Shown: piece after piece, positions 22,021-29,789 of the stretch
How the letters are laid out: each line of letters begins with the position of its first letter
Numbering within the stretch: position 1 is the first letter of the stretch
Source: Sphingopyxis macrogoltabida
GTDB lineage: Bacteria; Pseudomonadota; Alphaproteobacteria; Sphingomonadales; Sphingomonadaceae
DNA: 64,000 nt
Assembly (NCBI RefSeq): GCF_001314325.1
Contig: NZ_CP009429.1
Location: 930,501-994,500, forward strand
Direction: 5' to 3'
Notes under the pieces: generated by a model
Seen by the model: the letters and a program-made list of their open reading frames with translations, nothing else
Databases searched by the model: none
Told to the model about the DNA's origin: nothing
Translations under genes and position numbers: made by a program

Positions 22021-22665
22021 TCAACCGAGCAGTTTCTCCGCCCGCCCGCGCCAGGTGGTCGCCAGCACCTCCATCGCGGCCAGCAGACGGAGCGCCTCGG
22101 GCTCGCGCTTCCCCGCGCCGCCGATTAGCAGCGCGAACACCCGCTCGACGCTCCATCCGGGCAGCGGCCGCTCGACCAGTGCCAGCGCGTCGCCCGCCGC
22201 GACGGCGCCTTCTTCGATCACCCGGTAATACCAGCCGCTCCGCCGTGTCGTGACCACGGTCGCCGGCACCGTGGCCACGCCGAAACGATGGCCCAGCTTC
22301 CAGCATGGTTGCCGGCCTTGGCTGATCTCGACCAGCGCGCTGCCCAACCGGTAGCGGTCGCCGATACACGCCTCGCTTTCGATCAGGCCCGCGGTCGAAA
22401 TATTCTCGCCGAAGGCGCCCGGCGCGGCGAGCAGGACATGGTCGCCAAGTTCGCCCGACCACCAGCCATAATGATCGCGCGGATAATGGTGGATCGCCTT
22501 GTCGACCCCGCCATGCACCGTCAGGTCGGCCTGTTCGTCGCCGTCGATCCCGAGAAAGCCGACATGCAGGACGCCGTCGACCGGGGCCTTGGCGATCGCG
22601 CTCGCTTCCTCGCCGCGAAAGGCGCGCGCCTTGCCGGTCAGCACCGCATCGATCGCATAGCTCAT
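22021..22665 (-). CDS. MOSC-domain protein (YiiM-like)
   Basis: 214 residues of a MOSC beta-strand domain. Recognisable blocks are [20 protein letters not shown] near 35, [19 protein letters not shown] near 84, [20 protein letters not shown] with the conserved cysteine near 118, and a C-terminal [16 protein letters not shown] proteins move sulfur or handle molybdenum-cofactor substrates; YiiM-type members reduce N-hydroxylated compounds. The ATG at 22665 overlaps the preceding YnfA stop (ATGA), so this is the second gene of a two-gene unit. Confidence 0.88.
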   Translation of the reverse strand: MSYAIDAVLTGKARAFRGEEASAIAKAPVDGVLHVGFLGIDGDEQADLTVHGGVDKAIHHYPRDHYGWWSGELGDHVLLAAPGAFGENISTAGLIESEACIGDRYRLGSALVEISQGRQPCWKLGHRFGVATVPATVVTTRRSGWYYRVIEEGAVAAGDALALVERPLPGWSVERVFALLIGGAGKREPEALRLLAAMEVLATTWRGRAEKLLG

Positions 22666-22991
22666 GCCGCGGCACCCCGCGGCCCGAACAGGATGATCGC
22701 CGCGCCGCCGAGGCAGATGACGGCACCGATCAGGTCCCACCGATCAGGCTTCGCGCCTTCGACCGCCCACAGCCACAGAAGCGCGGAGACGATATAGACG
22801 CCGCCATAGGCGGCATAGGTGCGCCCCGCATGATCGGAATCGACGAGCGTCAACAGCCACGCGAACAGCGCGAGCGAGGCCATGCCCGGTACGATCCACC
22901 ACATCGATTTGTCGAGCCGCAGCCACGCCCAGAAGGCGAAGCAACCGGCGATTTCGGCAAGCGCCGCTCCGATATAGGCCAATGCGGTCAT
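22662..22991 (-). CDS. UPF0060/YnfA-family small membrane protein
   Basis: 109 residues with four predicted membrane helices. Family marks are [16 protein letters not shown] at the start, [16 protein letters not shown] in helix 3 and a closing [17 protein letters not shown]. The YnfA/UPF0060 group lies in the small multidrug resistance-like superfamily and may export small cations or drugs. First gene of a YnfA-MOSC pair. The ATG at 22991 gives the typical short N-terminus. Confidence 0.9.
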   Translation of the reverse strand: MTALAYIGAALAEIAGCFAFWAWLRLDKSMWWIVPGMASLALFAWLLTLVDSDHAGRTYAAYGGVYIVSALLWLWAVEGAKPDRWDLIGAVICLGGAAIILFGPRGAAA

Positions 22992-23093
22992 GCGGGCACC
23001 GTGGCGGCGGCGGGGCGGAAAGAAAAGCGGATTATGTGACGCAACCGACCGGGATAAACAAAAGCGGCGGTCTCGTTTCGTGAGCGGCGCGAC

Positions 23094-23127
23094 AAAAAAA
23101 GGGCGGCGCCGATGGCTGCCGCCCTTT
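23094..23127 (-). terminator. Rho-independent terminator, minus strand (possibly bidirectional)
   Basis: The stem GGGCGGC/GCCGCCC (23101-23107 with 23118-23124) is flanked on the left by seven A, giving a U-run for the minus-strand transcript of the 51-residue protein. Four T on the right might let it stop the plus strand as well. Confidence 0.85.
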
Positions 23128-23150
23128 TCGGTCGGAAAGCTTCGCGGCAC

Positions 23151-23306
23151 TCAGACGGCGCAGCCGCCCTGTTCGCGCGTGCGGCGCGGTGCGGCCGCGC
23201 TGCGCTTCCACGGTGCGGCGTACTGGATCGCCACCGCGGCGGCGGATGCTTCGGTAAAGGCGGTCCAGGCCCGGCCAAGCCAATTGCTTTCGTGATGATG
23301 GTTCAT
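23151..23306 (-). CDS. Small 51-residue protein, function unknown
   Basis: A short gene that is easily overlooked. A strong AGGAG lies 8 nt before the ATG at 23306, and a clean terminator follows 24 bp after the stop. The protein begins MNHHHESNWLGRAWTAF, has a mildly hydrophobic middle (ASAAAVAIQYAAPW) and a basic tail with three Arg-rich turns ending GGCAV. No signal peptide or known domain is visible. Its 5' leader folds into a long hairpin, and it is divergent from the Lrp/AsnC gene. Confidence 0.6.
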   Translation of the reverse strand: MNHHHESNWLGRAWTAFTEASAAAVAIQYAAPWKRSAAAPRRTREQGGCAV

Positions 23307-23320
23307 GTTTTTTCTCCTGC

Positions 23321-23360
23321 CGTCCGGGGCTGCAGGGGAGGGAGAGAGGCAGCCCGGACG
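23321..23360 (-). promoter_or_regulatory. Leader hairpin directly before the small-protein RBS
   Basis: CGTCCGGGGCTGC at 23321-23333 pairs with GCAGCCCGGACG at 23349-23360 with one bulged base. In the minus-strand mRNA it ends 2-3 nt before the AGGAG of the 51-residue gene. It could stabilise the mRNA or influence initiation. No known riboswitch class is recognised. Confidence 0.5.
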
Positions 23361-23422
23361 CGGTCCTTTTACGCCGCCCGGAACGGCTATTGGCGCCAAT
23401 ATTCATCGTGCGGGCGACCAAA

Positions 23423-23434
23423 TTTAGCGCTAAA
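23423..23434. promoter_or_regulatory. TTTAGCGCTAAA palindrome upstream of Lrp-type gene
   Basis: A perfect 12-bp palindrome, AT-rich at both ends, 10 bp before the Lrp/AsnC start codon and in the divergent gap with the small gene. Lrp/AsnC regulators commonly bind such sites next to their own genes, so autoregulation is plausible. Confidence 0.5.
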
Positions 23435-23443
23435 TGCGAAATC

Positions 23444-23929
23444 ATGCGAAAAATGATCGATCTCGACCGATTCGACCGGCGTTTGCTGGAAGAGGTGCGG
23501 CGCGACAATCTCCAGCCTGCCCGCATTCTTGCCGACAAGGTCGGCCTGTCGGTTTCGGCGGTGCTTCGCCGGCTCCGGCGCCTGCGCGAGGAAAAGGTGA
23601 TCGTTGCCGACATCGCGGTGGTCAACCCGGCGCTGACCGGGTCGGCGCTGACCATGCATGTGCTTGTCCAGATGCAGCAGGCGGGGCCGCAAACGATGGA
23701 CGGCTTCGCGCGCGAGATCGTCCATCATCCCGAAGTGACGGGCGCGTGGGATGTCACCGGCGACGATGATTTCCTCCTCCGGGTCCAGGTCGGGGCGATG
23801 GAGGAATATGACGCCTTCACCCGCCGCGCGCTCGGCGAGGACAAGGGCGTCCATTCGTTCACGACGCTCATCACGATCCGCAACATCATCGAAAACGACG
23901 TCGCCCGCCGCCCGCTGCGCGACCGCTGA
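23444..23929 (+). CDS. Lrp/AsnC-family transcriptional regulator
   Basis: 161 residues. The N-terminal helix-turn-helix (LDRFDRRLLEEVRRDN, then ADKVGLSVSAVLRRLRRL, residues about 5-50) is followed by the C-terminal RAM/AsnC ligand-binding domain with GAWDVTGDDDFLLRVQV near 104. Such regulators sense amino acids and act as dimers to octamers. Start at 23444 or 23453; both lack a strong Shine-Dalgarno. It converges with a PLP decarboxylase gene 4 bp away and diverges from the 51-residue gene. Confidence 0.88.
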   Translation: MRKMIDLDRFDRRLLEEVRRDNLQPARILADKVGLSVSAVLRRLRRLREEKVIVADIAVVNPALTGSALTMHVLVQMQQAGPQTMDGFAREIVHHPEVTGAWDVTGDDDFLLRVQVGAMEEYDAFTRRALGEDKGVHSFTTLITIRNIIENDVARRPLRDR

Positions 23930-23933
23930 GGAT

Positions 23934-25334
23934 TCAGGCCCGGATTGCTGCTGCGATCGCCTGCGCGCGCGTATCCAGTTCGGCGACCATCGCCCGGATG
24001 TCGTCGGCGGTCGCGTCCGGACTGATCGTGCAGGCGCGGAGGACGACGGCATCGTCGAGCCGCGTCGTCAGCGGCGCCGCGACATTGTCGTCGATCATGC
24101 GCCGCGCGATCGCCGTGTTGAGCGTGTCGAGTTCGCTGCCATCATGTCCCGGCGGCTCGTACCGGAAGGTGACGATGCCGAGCCGGGCGGGCGAAACGAT
24201 CCGCCAGTGCGGGCGCTCCCCCAACGCCGCTTCCAGCGTCTCCGCCAGCATGAAACCATGGTCGATCGCATCGCCGATCGCACGCTCGCCCATGACCTGC
24301 AGCGTGAACCACAGCTTCATCGCGCGTGCCGGGCGGGTCAGTTCGACGCCATAGTCCCAGAAGTTCGGCGTCTCGTCGCCCGCCGCCGCATCCTGCAGAT
24401 ATTCGGCGCTGGTGGCGAAGCTTTCGAGCAGGTGCCGTCGTTCGCGGACCAGTACCATGCCGCAGCCATAGGTCTGGAACAGCCATTTGTGCGCATCCCA
24501 CGACAGGCTGTCGGCGCGGCCGAGCCCGTCGACCAGCGCCCGGTGACGCCCCGACAAGGCCACCGATGCACCATAAGCGCCGTCGACATGCAGCCACAGC
24601 CGCTCGCGCGCCGCGAGGTCGGCGATGGCGTGCAGATCGTCGATGCTGCCGGTGTTCGTCGTGCCGCAGCTTGCGACCACCGCGAACGGCAGCCGGCCGG
24701 CCGCGCGATCCGCCGCGATGGCCTCGCCAAGCGCCGCGATGTCGAGCCGCCGCTCGGCATCGACCGCCACCTTGCGGATTTGCTCTGGCAGGAAACCCAG
24801 CACGCCCAGCCCCTTCGCCACCGACGAATGCGTCTGCGTCGAGACATAGGCGACGCCGCGATGGCGCTCTTCCGGCGGCAGCATGCGATCGCGCGCCAGC
24901 ATCAACCCGGTGAGGTTCGCCATCGATCCGCCCGAAACGAACAGTCCGCCCGCGCTTTCCGGCAACCCGGCGCGTTCGGCCAGCCAGGCGATCAGGCCCT
25001 GTTCGATGGCGGCAGGCCCCGAGCTCTGCATCCAGCTTCCGGCATGGGCATTGTAACCGCTGGCAAGGAGTTCGCCGACCAGCGACAGCGGCGAAGCGGG
25101 TGAGGGGATAAAGCCGTAGAAGCGCGGATGGTCCATGCGAACGCGGTGCGCGAAGATCCGTTCGGCGTCGCCCACCACTTCGGCAACTGCCCGTCCGGCC
25201 CCCGGCGCTGCCAGCGCGCGGAAGGCGGCAGCCTCGTCGGGCGAGGCGATCGACACGATCGTTTCGCGCCGCGTGCGATCGGCCGCGATCCGGTCCAGCG
25301 CTTCGCGCGCGGCGCCCCAAATATCGTCGTTCAT
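23934..25334 (-). CDS. PLP-dependent group II amino-acid decarboxylase
   Basis: 466 residues of the aromatic-L-amino-acid/glutamate decarboxylase fold. The PLP lysine lies in SWDAHKWLFQTYGCG near residue 283, the cofactor-contacting histidine in TQTHSSVAKG near 180, and DGAYGAS near 250. The N-terminal HPRFYGFIPSPASP and NAHAGSWMQSSGPAAIE match aromatic decarboxylases such as tryptophan or tyrosine types. The substrate is not decidable by eye. The start at 25334 was chosen because the 10 codons upstream overlap an operator-like palindrome. Confidence 0.85.
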   Translation of the reverse strand: MNDDIWGAAREALDRIAADRTRRETIVSIASPDEAAAFRALAAPGAGRAVAEVVGDAERIFAHRVRMDHPRFYGFIPSPASPLSLVGELLASGYNAHAGSWMQSSGPAAIEQGLIAWLAERAGLPESAGGLFVSGGSMANLTGLMLARDRMLPPEERHRGVAYVSTQTHSSVAKGLGVLGFLPEQIRKVAVDAERRLDIAALGEAIAADRAAGRLPFAVVASCGTTNTGSIDDLHAIADLAARERLWLHVDGAYGASVALSGRHRALVDGLGRADSLSWDAHKWLFQTYGCGMVLVRERRHLLESFATSAEYLQDAAAGDETPNFWDYGVELTRPARAMKLWFTLQVMGERAIGDAIDHGFMLAETLEAALGERPHWRIVSPARLGIVTFRYEPPGHDGSELDTLNTAIARRMIDDNVAAPLTTRLDDAVVLRACTISPDATADDIRAMVAELDTRAQAIAAAIRA

Positions 25335-25346
25335 CCTCGAAAACCC

Positions 25347-25363
25347 TGTATCGCATCCATACA
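25347..25363. promoter_or_regulatory. TGTAT-N7-ATACA inverted repeat upstream of decarboxylase
   Basis: Five-bp perfect arms separated by 7 nt, 13 bp upstream of the decarboxylase start. The geometry suits a GntR- or MocR-type repressor. Short arms leave room for chance. Confidence 0.35.
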
Positions 25364-25420
25364 CAAGTGTCTGTTACCGCGATATCGGGCTTTCGCGCCA
25401 CCCCGAAATGAAGCAGGCGC

Positions 25421-25449
25421 AAAAAAAGGGGCGGCCCGCAGGCCGCCCC
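25421..25449 (-). terminator. Rho-independent terminator of the outer-membrane protein gene
   Basis: The stem GGGGCGGCC (25428-25436) pairs perfectly with GGCCGCCCC (25441-25449) around CGCA. Seven A to the left give a U7 tail on the minus strand, 29 bp past the stop of the outer-membrane protein gene. Confidence 0.9.
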
Positions 25450-25477
25450 TTCCGTTTCGTATCGCTGTTCCGAAAGA

Positions 25478-25936
25478 TCAGAACGCGAAGCCGATGCCCG
25501 CGGCAAAGCTGTCGAAGTCGCTGAAGTTGCCGATGAACTGGTGGCGATATTCGACCTTGCCGTACAGGTTGGTGCCGAACTTGTGCTGGTAACCGGCGCC
25601 GATGTACGGATCGTCGATGTCGCTGAAGGTGTAACCGCCGGTGGCATAGAGCTTGCCGGCGTCACCAAGCTTGGCGCCCAGACGGCCGCCAGCCGAGAAC
25701 TGGACGTCGAAGCCGTCCTTCAGCACCTTGTCGCCAGCGACTTCCGCACCGGCGAAAGCGGTCGAACCGAGGTCGAAGTCATAACCGGCGGCAACGCCGA
25801 GCGTGGCGTCGTCGAGGCCGCTGCCGGTCACATAACCGCCGCGCACTTCGACGCGAGCTTCGCCGCCTTCGGCGGCCATGGCGGGAACGGAGACGGCGGC
25901 CGAGAGGAGAGCGGCTGCAACTGCGAATTTCTTCAT
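25478..25936 (-). CDS. Outer-membrane beta-barrel protein (porin-like, OmpA-type fold)
   Basis: 152 residues. The signal peptide MKKFAVAAALLSAAVSVPAMA is followed by a compact barrel of about eight strands. These alternate Gly/aromatic/polar residues (VEVRGGYVTGSG, AAGYDFDLG, GAGYQHKFG, GKVEYRHQF), and the chain ends with the terminal Phe needed for BAM recognition (GIGFAF). Small barrels of this type anchor the envelope or act in adhesion. A good AAGGAAA precedes the ATG and a strong terminator follows, suggesting high, independent expression. Confidence 0.88.
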   Translation of the reverse strand: MKKFAVAAALLSAAVSVPAMAAEGGEARVEVRGGYVTGSGLDDATLGVAAGYDFDLGSTAFAGAEVAGDKVLKDGFDVQFSAGGRLGAKLGDAGKLYATGGYTFSDIDDPYIGAGYQHKFGTNLYGKVEYRHQFIGNFSDFDSFAAGIGFAF

Positions 25937-26099
25937 TTTGTTTTCCTTTACTCTGGACTGGACCGCGCCTTTTGGCTCGCGGCCCGCGCCCTAAATGGCG
26001 CTGGCGGCTGTCTCGTCAATGAACAGCTCATTCAGAATATGACAATTTTCTTACCTGTGTTATTTTTACAACACGGTACAGAAAGATTGGGGGTAAGGC

Positions 26100-27350
26100 T
26101 TAGCCGAGCGCAGCCTGTTTTTCCTCGGCAATCCGGTCGAGTTCGGCACGGGTCGGCTTGGTCGCGGCGCTCTTGAGCTGGCCGCACGCGGCCATGATGT
26201 CGCGTCCGCGCGGGGTGCGCACCGGCGCCGAAATCCCCGCCTTGAAGATGAGGTTGCTGAACGCCTTGACCCGTTCAGGCGTCGAGCATTCATAGGGCGC
26301 CCCCGGCCAGGGATTGAACGGGATCAGGTTCACCTTCGCGGGCAGCTTATACTGCTTGATCAGCCGGACGAGCTCGCGCGCGTCGTCGTCGCTGTCGTTC
26401 TTGTCCTTCAGCATGACATATTCGAAGGTGATGCGCCGCGCATTGTTCGCGCCGGGATAATCGGCGCATGCCTGCAGCAGTTCCTCGATGCCATATTTGC
26501 GGTTCAGCGGCACGATCTCGTCGCGCACGTCCTTGTTCACCGCGTGGAGCGACACCGCGAGGTTGACGCCGATCTCGTCGCCGGCGCGCGCCATCATCGG
26601 GACGACACCGCTCGTCGACAAAGTGATGCGGCGCTTCGACAGCGCGAGCCCGTCGCCGTCCATGACGATCTTGAGCGCGCCCTTGACCTCGTCGAAATTA
26701 TAGAGCGGCTCGCCCATGCCCATCATCACGATGTTGGTGAGCATGCGGCCGTCGGCGGTATAGTGGCCGGCGGCATCGTCGTTGGCATCGTCGTCCTCGG
26801 GGTCGGCGCCAAAGCCCGCCATCGTCCCTTTCGGCCATTCGCCGAGCGCGTCGCGCGCCAGCAGCACCTGCCCGACGATCTCGCCCGCGCCGAGGTTGCG
26901 GACGAGGCGCATCGTTCCCGTGTGACAGAAACGGCAGTTGAGCGTGCAGCCGACCTGGCTCGATACGCACAGGGTTCCCCGATCGGCGTCGGGGATGAAG
27001 ACCATTTCATATTCTTGGCCGTCGGCGGCGGCGAGCAGCCATTTGCGCGTGCCGTCGTTCGACACCTGCGCCTCGCGCACCGTCGGCCGGCCGATGATGA
27101 ACCGGTCAGTCAGCCACGGGCGCATCGTCTTGGCGATGTCGGTCATCGCCTCGAAATCGGTGACGCCGCGGTGATAGATCCAGTGCCAGATCTGCTTGGC
27201 GCGCAGCTTCGCCGCCTTGGCGTCGAGACCCGCCTCGACCAGCACTCCGCCGATCGCGTCGCGGGTCAGCCCGACGAGGTCGATGCGGTTGCCGCCGCGC
27301 AGCGGGACGGTGCCCGTCGTGACGGGGTCGATATGGCCGGGAATCTGCAT
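26100..27350 (-). CDS. rlmN: 23S rRNA/tRNA adenine-C2 methyltransferase RlmN
   Basis: 416 residues. The radical-SAM cluster motif CTLNCRFC is near residue 134 after [14 protein letters not shown] near 220 and the C-terminal [12 protein letters not shown], with the resolving cysteine, define RlmN. The N-terminal helical domain ([13 protein letters not shown]) binds RNA. It methylates A2503 of 23S rRNA and A37 of some tRNAs, improving translational fidelity. A loop with several Asp ([11 protein letters not shown]) near 190 looks like a lineage insertion. The start at MQIPGH is preferred to an upstream ATG. Confidence 0.96.
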   Translation of the reverse strand: MQIPGHIDPVTTGTVPLRGGNRIDLVGLTRDAIGGVLVEAGLDAKAAKLRAKQIWHWIYHRGVTDFEAMTDIAKTMRPWLTDRFIIGRPTVREAQVSNDGTRKWLLAAADGQEYEMVFIPDADRGTLCVSSQVGCTLNCRFCHTGTMRLVRNLGAGEIVGQVLLARDALGEWPKGTMAGFGADPEDDDANDDAAGHYTADGRMLTNIVMMGMGEPLYNFDEVKGALKIVMDGDGLALSKRRITLSTSGVVPMMARAGDEIGVNLAVSLHAVNKDVRDEIVPLNRKYGIEELLQACADYPGANNARRITFEYVMLKDKNDSDDDARELVRLIKQYKLPAKVNLIPFNPWPGAPYECSTPERVKAFSNLIFKAGISAPVRTPRGRDIMAACGQLKSAATKPTRAELDRIAEEKQAALG

Positions 27351-27423
27351 GATGGCGCGCGATATAGTCGCGATGGGCCGCGAGCGCAATCAGGCGCCGC
27401 TGCGGCCCGCCATGATGCGCCGG

Positions 27424-27768
27424 TCAGGCGCCGTTATAGCCGATGAGCGAATCCTCGAACTGGTCGAGCGGCCCGACGGGCTCCTTGGGCGGCGCACCGT
27501 CGACCTGCGGAAAGATCGCGTCGAGCCGCCGCCGCAACGTGTCGTCGAACGTCGTCCGGTTGCCGACCCGGGCATTGCAGACGGTCAGTTCCGAACGGAT
27601 CGCGCCCTTGATCCGTTCGAGCCCGTCGGGGGTCAATATGCCGGCGTTCAGCAATTCCTCGCAGAGCTGAATCAGCCCGACCGTCGTCGCATGCGCGCGC
27701 AAGCCGATAAAATCGAGCGTCCGGTGCCGTTCGCGCGCCGCCGCATCGCACTGGGTAATGGCATTCAT
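27424..27768 (-). CDS. Conserved-looking hypothetical protein
   Basis: 114 residues, soluble and largely helical (THE start MNAITQCDAAARERHRTLDF, then GLIQLCEELLNAGILTPDGLERIKGAI), with an acidic, proline-containing tail. No membrane segment, signal peptide or known motif is visible. The frame has clear codon bias, a sensible ATG and no overlapping better candidate. It lies downstream of rlmN on the same strand but is transcribed separately from a 178-bp gap with an AT-rich palindromic spot. Confidence 0.65.
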   Translation of the reverse strand: MNAITQCDAAARERHRTLDFIGLRAHATTVGLIQLCEELLNAGILTPDGLERIKGAIRSELTVCNARVGNRTTFDDTLRRRLDAIFPQVDGAPPKEPVGPLDQFEDSLIGYNGA

Positions 27769-27874
27769 GCCGGCAAGTCTCCTCTCCCACCAAATGTCGG
27801 ACGACGCGCCTCTGTGGGCACCCGATAGATCGTCCGAATCCGATCATGCGCCGACGGGCGCGTATGGGCAAGGG

Positions 27875-27894
27875 CCGATGTAATATTATGTCGG
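27875..27894. promoter_or_regulatory. AT-rich imperfect palindrome CCGA..TAATATTA..TCGG
   Basis: An 8-bp palindrome TAATATTA flanked by complementary CCGA and TCGG, about 107 bp upstream of the hypothetical gene at 27424-27768 and beyond the 3' end of the SDR gene. It is the most AT-rich point of the gap, so it may mark a promoter or operator. Confidence 0.3.
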
Positions 27895-27945
27895 ATTTGG
27901 CGGGCAGGAGGGATGCAACGTTGCCGGGTCCGGTGGCCGCGCGGC

Positions 27946-28689
27946 CTATAGCGTTTTCAGCATGGCGAGCACTTGCGGCACATTGCCGTTCGCTTCGGCA
28001 TTGCGCAGCGGCAGGACATTCTGGACGAGGATTTCGGCCGGCGTCGGCTGCTGTGCGAACAGCGCCATCACCTCGTCGGCGAAGGCATCGAGCGGCATAT
28101 AGGCCTCGCGCGTCGCCTGCCCGGGGGTCAGGTCGGTGCGCACCGCGGGCGGCGCCAGTTCGATCACCTCGACCTTGCCTTCGAGCTGGGCGCGCAGCGC
28201 GACCGAATAGCTGTGCATCGCCGCCTTGGTCGCTGAATAGGTCGGCGCCTTGGGCAGCGGCACAAAGGCAAGGCCCGAGGTGACGTTGACGATTGCCGCA
28301 TCGTCCTGCACCGCCAGATGGTTGATGAGCGCATCGATCAGCCGGATCGGGCCGAGCAGATTGGTGACCACCGTCGTCTCGGCATCGGCGAGGTCGCGTT
28401 TCGCGCCCGCCGCTTCGTACATCATCACCCCGGCATTGTTGACGAGCACATTGAGCGCCGGGAATTTTGCGACGATCTCGGCGGCGAAGGCCGCGATGGC
28501 CGTCGGATCGGTCATGTCGAGCGCCATAGCGTGCATGTCCGTGCGCCCGGCGATCGCCGCTTCCAGCTTTGCGGCGTTGCGTCCGGTGACGATGACGCTG
28601 TTACCGGCATCATGCCAGCGCTGCGCCAGCGCGAGCCCGATGCCCGAACCGCCGCCGGTGACGAGAATGGTGTTGCCCGTGGTCTTCAT
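27946..28689 (-). CDS. Short-chain dehydrogenase/reductase (DltE-like)
   Basis: 247 residues of the classical SDR fold. The cofactor motif TGGGSGIG is near residue 10, NNAG near 85, and the active-site Ser followed by YSATKAA (Tyr/Lys) lies near 155. The C-terminal part contains the APPAVRTDLTPGQ block seen in DltE/YvrD-type oxidoreductases that are usually paired with HxlR regulators, as here. NAD(P)-dependent; the substrate is unknown. Divergent from the HxlR gene with shared control region. Confidence 0.9.
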   Translation of the reverse strand: MKTTGNTILVTGGGSGIGLALAQRWHDAGNSVIVTGRNAAKLEAAIAGRTDMHAMALDMTDPTAIAAFAAEIVAKFPALNVLVNNAGVMMYEAAGAKRDLADAETTVVTNLLGPIRLIDALINHLAVQDDAAIVNVTSGLAFVPLPKAPTYSATKAAMHSYSVALRAQLEGKVEVIELAPPAVRTDLTPGQATREAYMPLDAFADEVMALFAQQPTPAEILVQNVLPLRNAEANGNVPQVLAMLKTL

Positions 28690-28761
28690 CGCTTTTCCTT
28701 TCGGGATGGTTGATGCGCACCAGATAGCGTTATACTCTCCAGAAGAAAGAAGGTACCCGAA

Positions 28762-28776
28762 AGTACTATAGTTACT
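28762..28776. promoter_or_regulatory. AGTA-N7-TACT site between SDR and HxlR genes
   Basis: The inverted half-sites AGTA and TACT are separated by 7 nt, with another GTAC 7-8 nt to the left. They lie midway between the divergent SDR and HxlR starts. HxlR proteins typically bind GTAC/GTTAC-like inverted repeats next to their targets, so this is the likely operator for both genes. Confidence 0.5.
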
Positions 28777-28802
28777 CAAAAGAAAGATTTGGATTTTCCG
28801 CC

Positions 28803-29195
28803 ATGCCGACCGCCGAAAAAATATCCTATGATCCAAATGCGCCGGTCGATCCGCGGGTGGAGACGCTGGTCAACGAGCTGATCGGCCGGGTCGCCGACAA
28901 ATGGACCTTGCTCGTGCTCGAAGAACTGGAGGATCACGGCGTCTGCCGCTTCACAGAGCTGGCGCGGCGCGTGCCGGGCATCAGCCAGAAGATGCTGACC
29001 CAGACGCTCCGGCAAATGGAACGCGACGGGCTGGTCGTGCGGACTGTCTACCCGGTCGTGCCGCCCAAGGTCGAATATTGCCTGACCGAGCTTGGACATA
29101 GCCTCGGCGAGGCCTTTTGCGGCGTCTGGGTCTGGGCCGAGGCGAATCTGGAGAAGGTCGCACGGGCGCGGATGGCATTCGACGCGCGAGGGTAG
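28803..29195 (+). CDS. HxlR-family transcriptional regulator
   Basis: 130 residues. The winged helix has the HxlR hallmarks: VADKWTLLVLEEL near 30, RFTELARRVPGISQKMLTQTLRQMERDGLV near 49-80 and YPVVPPKVEYCLTELG near 83. The cysteine at position 48 (HGVCRF) could serve redox or electrophile sensing, as in some relatives. It probably controls the divergent SDR gene and itself through the site in the 113-bp gap. Confidence 0.93.
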   Translation: MPTAEKISYDPNAPVDPRVETLVNELIGRVADKWTLLVLEELEDHGVCRFTELARRVPGISQKMLTQTLRQMERDGLVVRTVYPVVPPKVEYCLTELGHSLGEAFCGVWVWAEANLEKVARARMAFDARG

Positions 29196-29240
29196 GGCGG
29201 GGCAACGGCAGCTCACCGCTCCGAAGACGCCATACCTTAA

Positions 29241-29277
29241 AAAGACGGGGCCGCGTCGTGCCCTGATCGCGGCCCCG
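29241..29277 (-). terminator. Rho-independent terminator of the urcA-type gene
   Basis: The stem CGGGGCCGCG (29246-29255) pairs perfectly with CGCGGCCCCG (29268-29277) around a 12-nt loop. On the minus strand it is followed by CTTTTT. It ends the UrcA-family transcript. Confidence 0.8.
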
Positions 29278-29308
29278 GTTCTGGCAAGCCCCGCAGCGGG
29301 GCGCGCCG

Positions 29309-29638
29309 TCATTTCTGGATCGAACTGACCTGAATCGCCCGGTCGCGCGCCGCGCCCGCGATGACCAGTTCGGCCTGTGCCGAGGCCAGCACCCGCGTAT
29401 CCTTGCGGCACTGCCGCACGTCGTTCTTGCCTTCGATATCGAAATCGGACGCGGTGCCGCAGACGGTCGCGGCGGCGTGCCGGATGCGGTGCTGCAGCGT
29501 GCGGGCGCCGGCCTCGGTCCGCAGGTCGAGGTCGCTATGCTGAACGACCACCGTCGGGTTTGCGGGCGCGGGCCGGGCGAAGGCGGGCTGGCCAAGCGAT
29601 GCGGCGGCCAGCGTGGCGAGGATCAGAAGCTTTTTCAT
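29309..29638 (-). CDS. UrcA-family exported protein
   Basis: 109 residues. A signal peptide (MKKLLILATLAAASLGQPAFA) precedes the UrcA pattern: VVVQHSDLDLRTEAGARTLQHRI, then AAATVCGTASDFDIEGKNDVRQCRKDT with two cysteines that could form one disulfide, and a final AGAARDRAIQV. UrcA proteins are abundant in sphingomonads, with no known function; the D-L-(D/N)L..AG pattern defines them. Followed by a clean terminator and divergent from a LysR gene. Confidence 0.9.
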   Translation of the reverse strand: MKKLLILATLAAASLGQPAFARPAPANPTVVVQHSDLDLRTEAGARTLQHRIRHAAATVCGTASDFDIEGKNDVRQCRKDTRVLASAQAELVIAGAARDRAIQVSSIQK

Positions 29639-29736
29639 CTCATGTCTCCATCGGCCGGCTGAAGGGGAGGGGAGGAAGCCGGTAGACGACAAATAATCGC
29701 CAGGCGGCGGCGATAGGAGCAACGATGTTGCGCGAC

Positions 29737-29758
29737 CATTCTGCAAAATTGCAGAATG
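29737..29758. promoter_or_regulatory. 22-bp palindrome, operator of the LysR-type regulator
   Basis: Perfect 10-bp arms (CATTCTGCAA and TTGCAGAATG) flank an AA centre, 31 bp upstream of the LysR gene and 98 bp from the divergent urcA-type gene. It contains the T-N11-A geometry of LysR sites. The position and perfection make autoregulation very likely. Confidence 0.75.
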
Positions 29759-29789
29759 AGGCGAGGGCGATTATGGCGCACAAGACGCC

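Noticed and set aside
25361..25370. ACACAAGTGT as a second operator near the decarboxylase
   Set aside because: Its reverse complement is ACACTTGTGT, so it is not a real palindrome in the centre.
26054..26080. TACCTGTGTT...AACACGGTA stem as an rlmN terminator
   Set aside because: The stem has a bulge and no U-run follows on the minus strand; it may just be part of the outer-membrane protein promoter.
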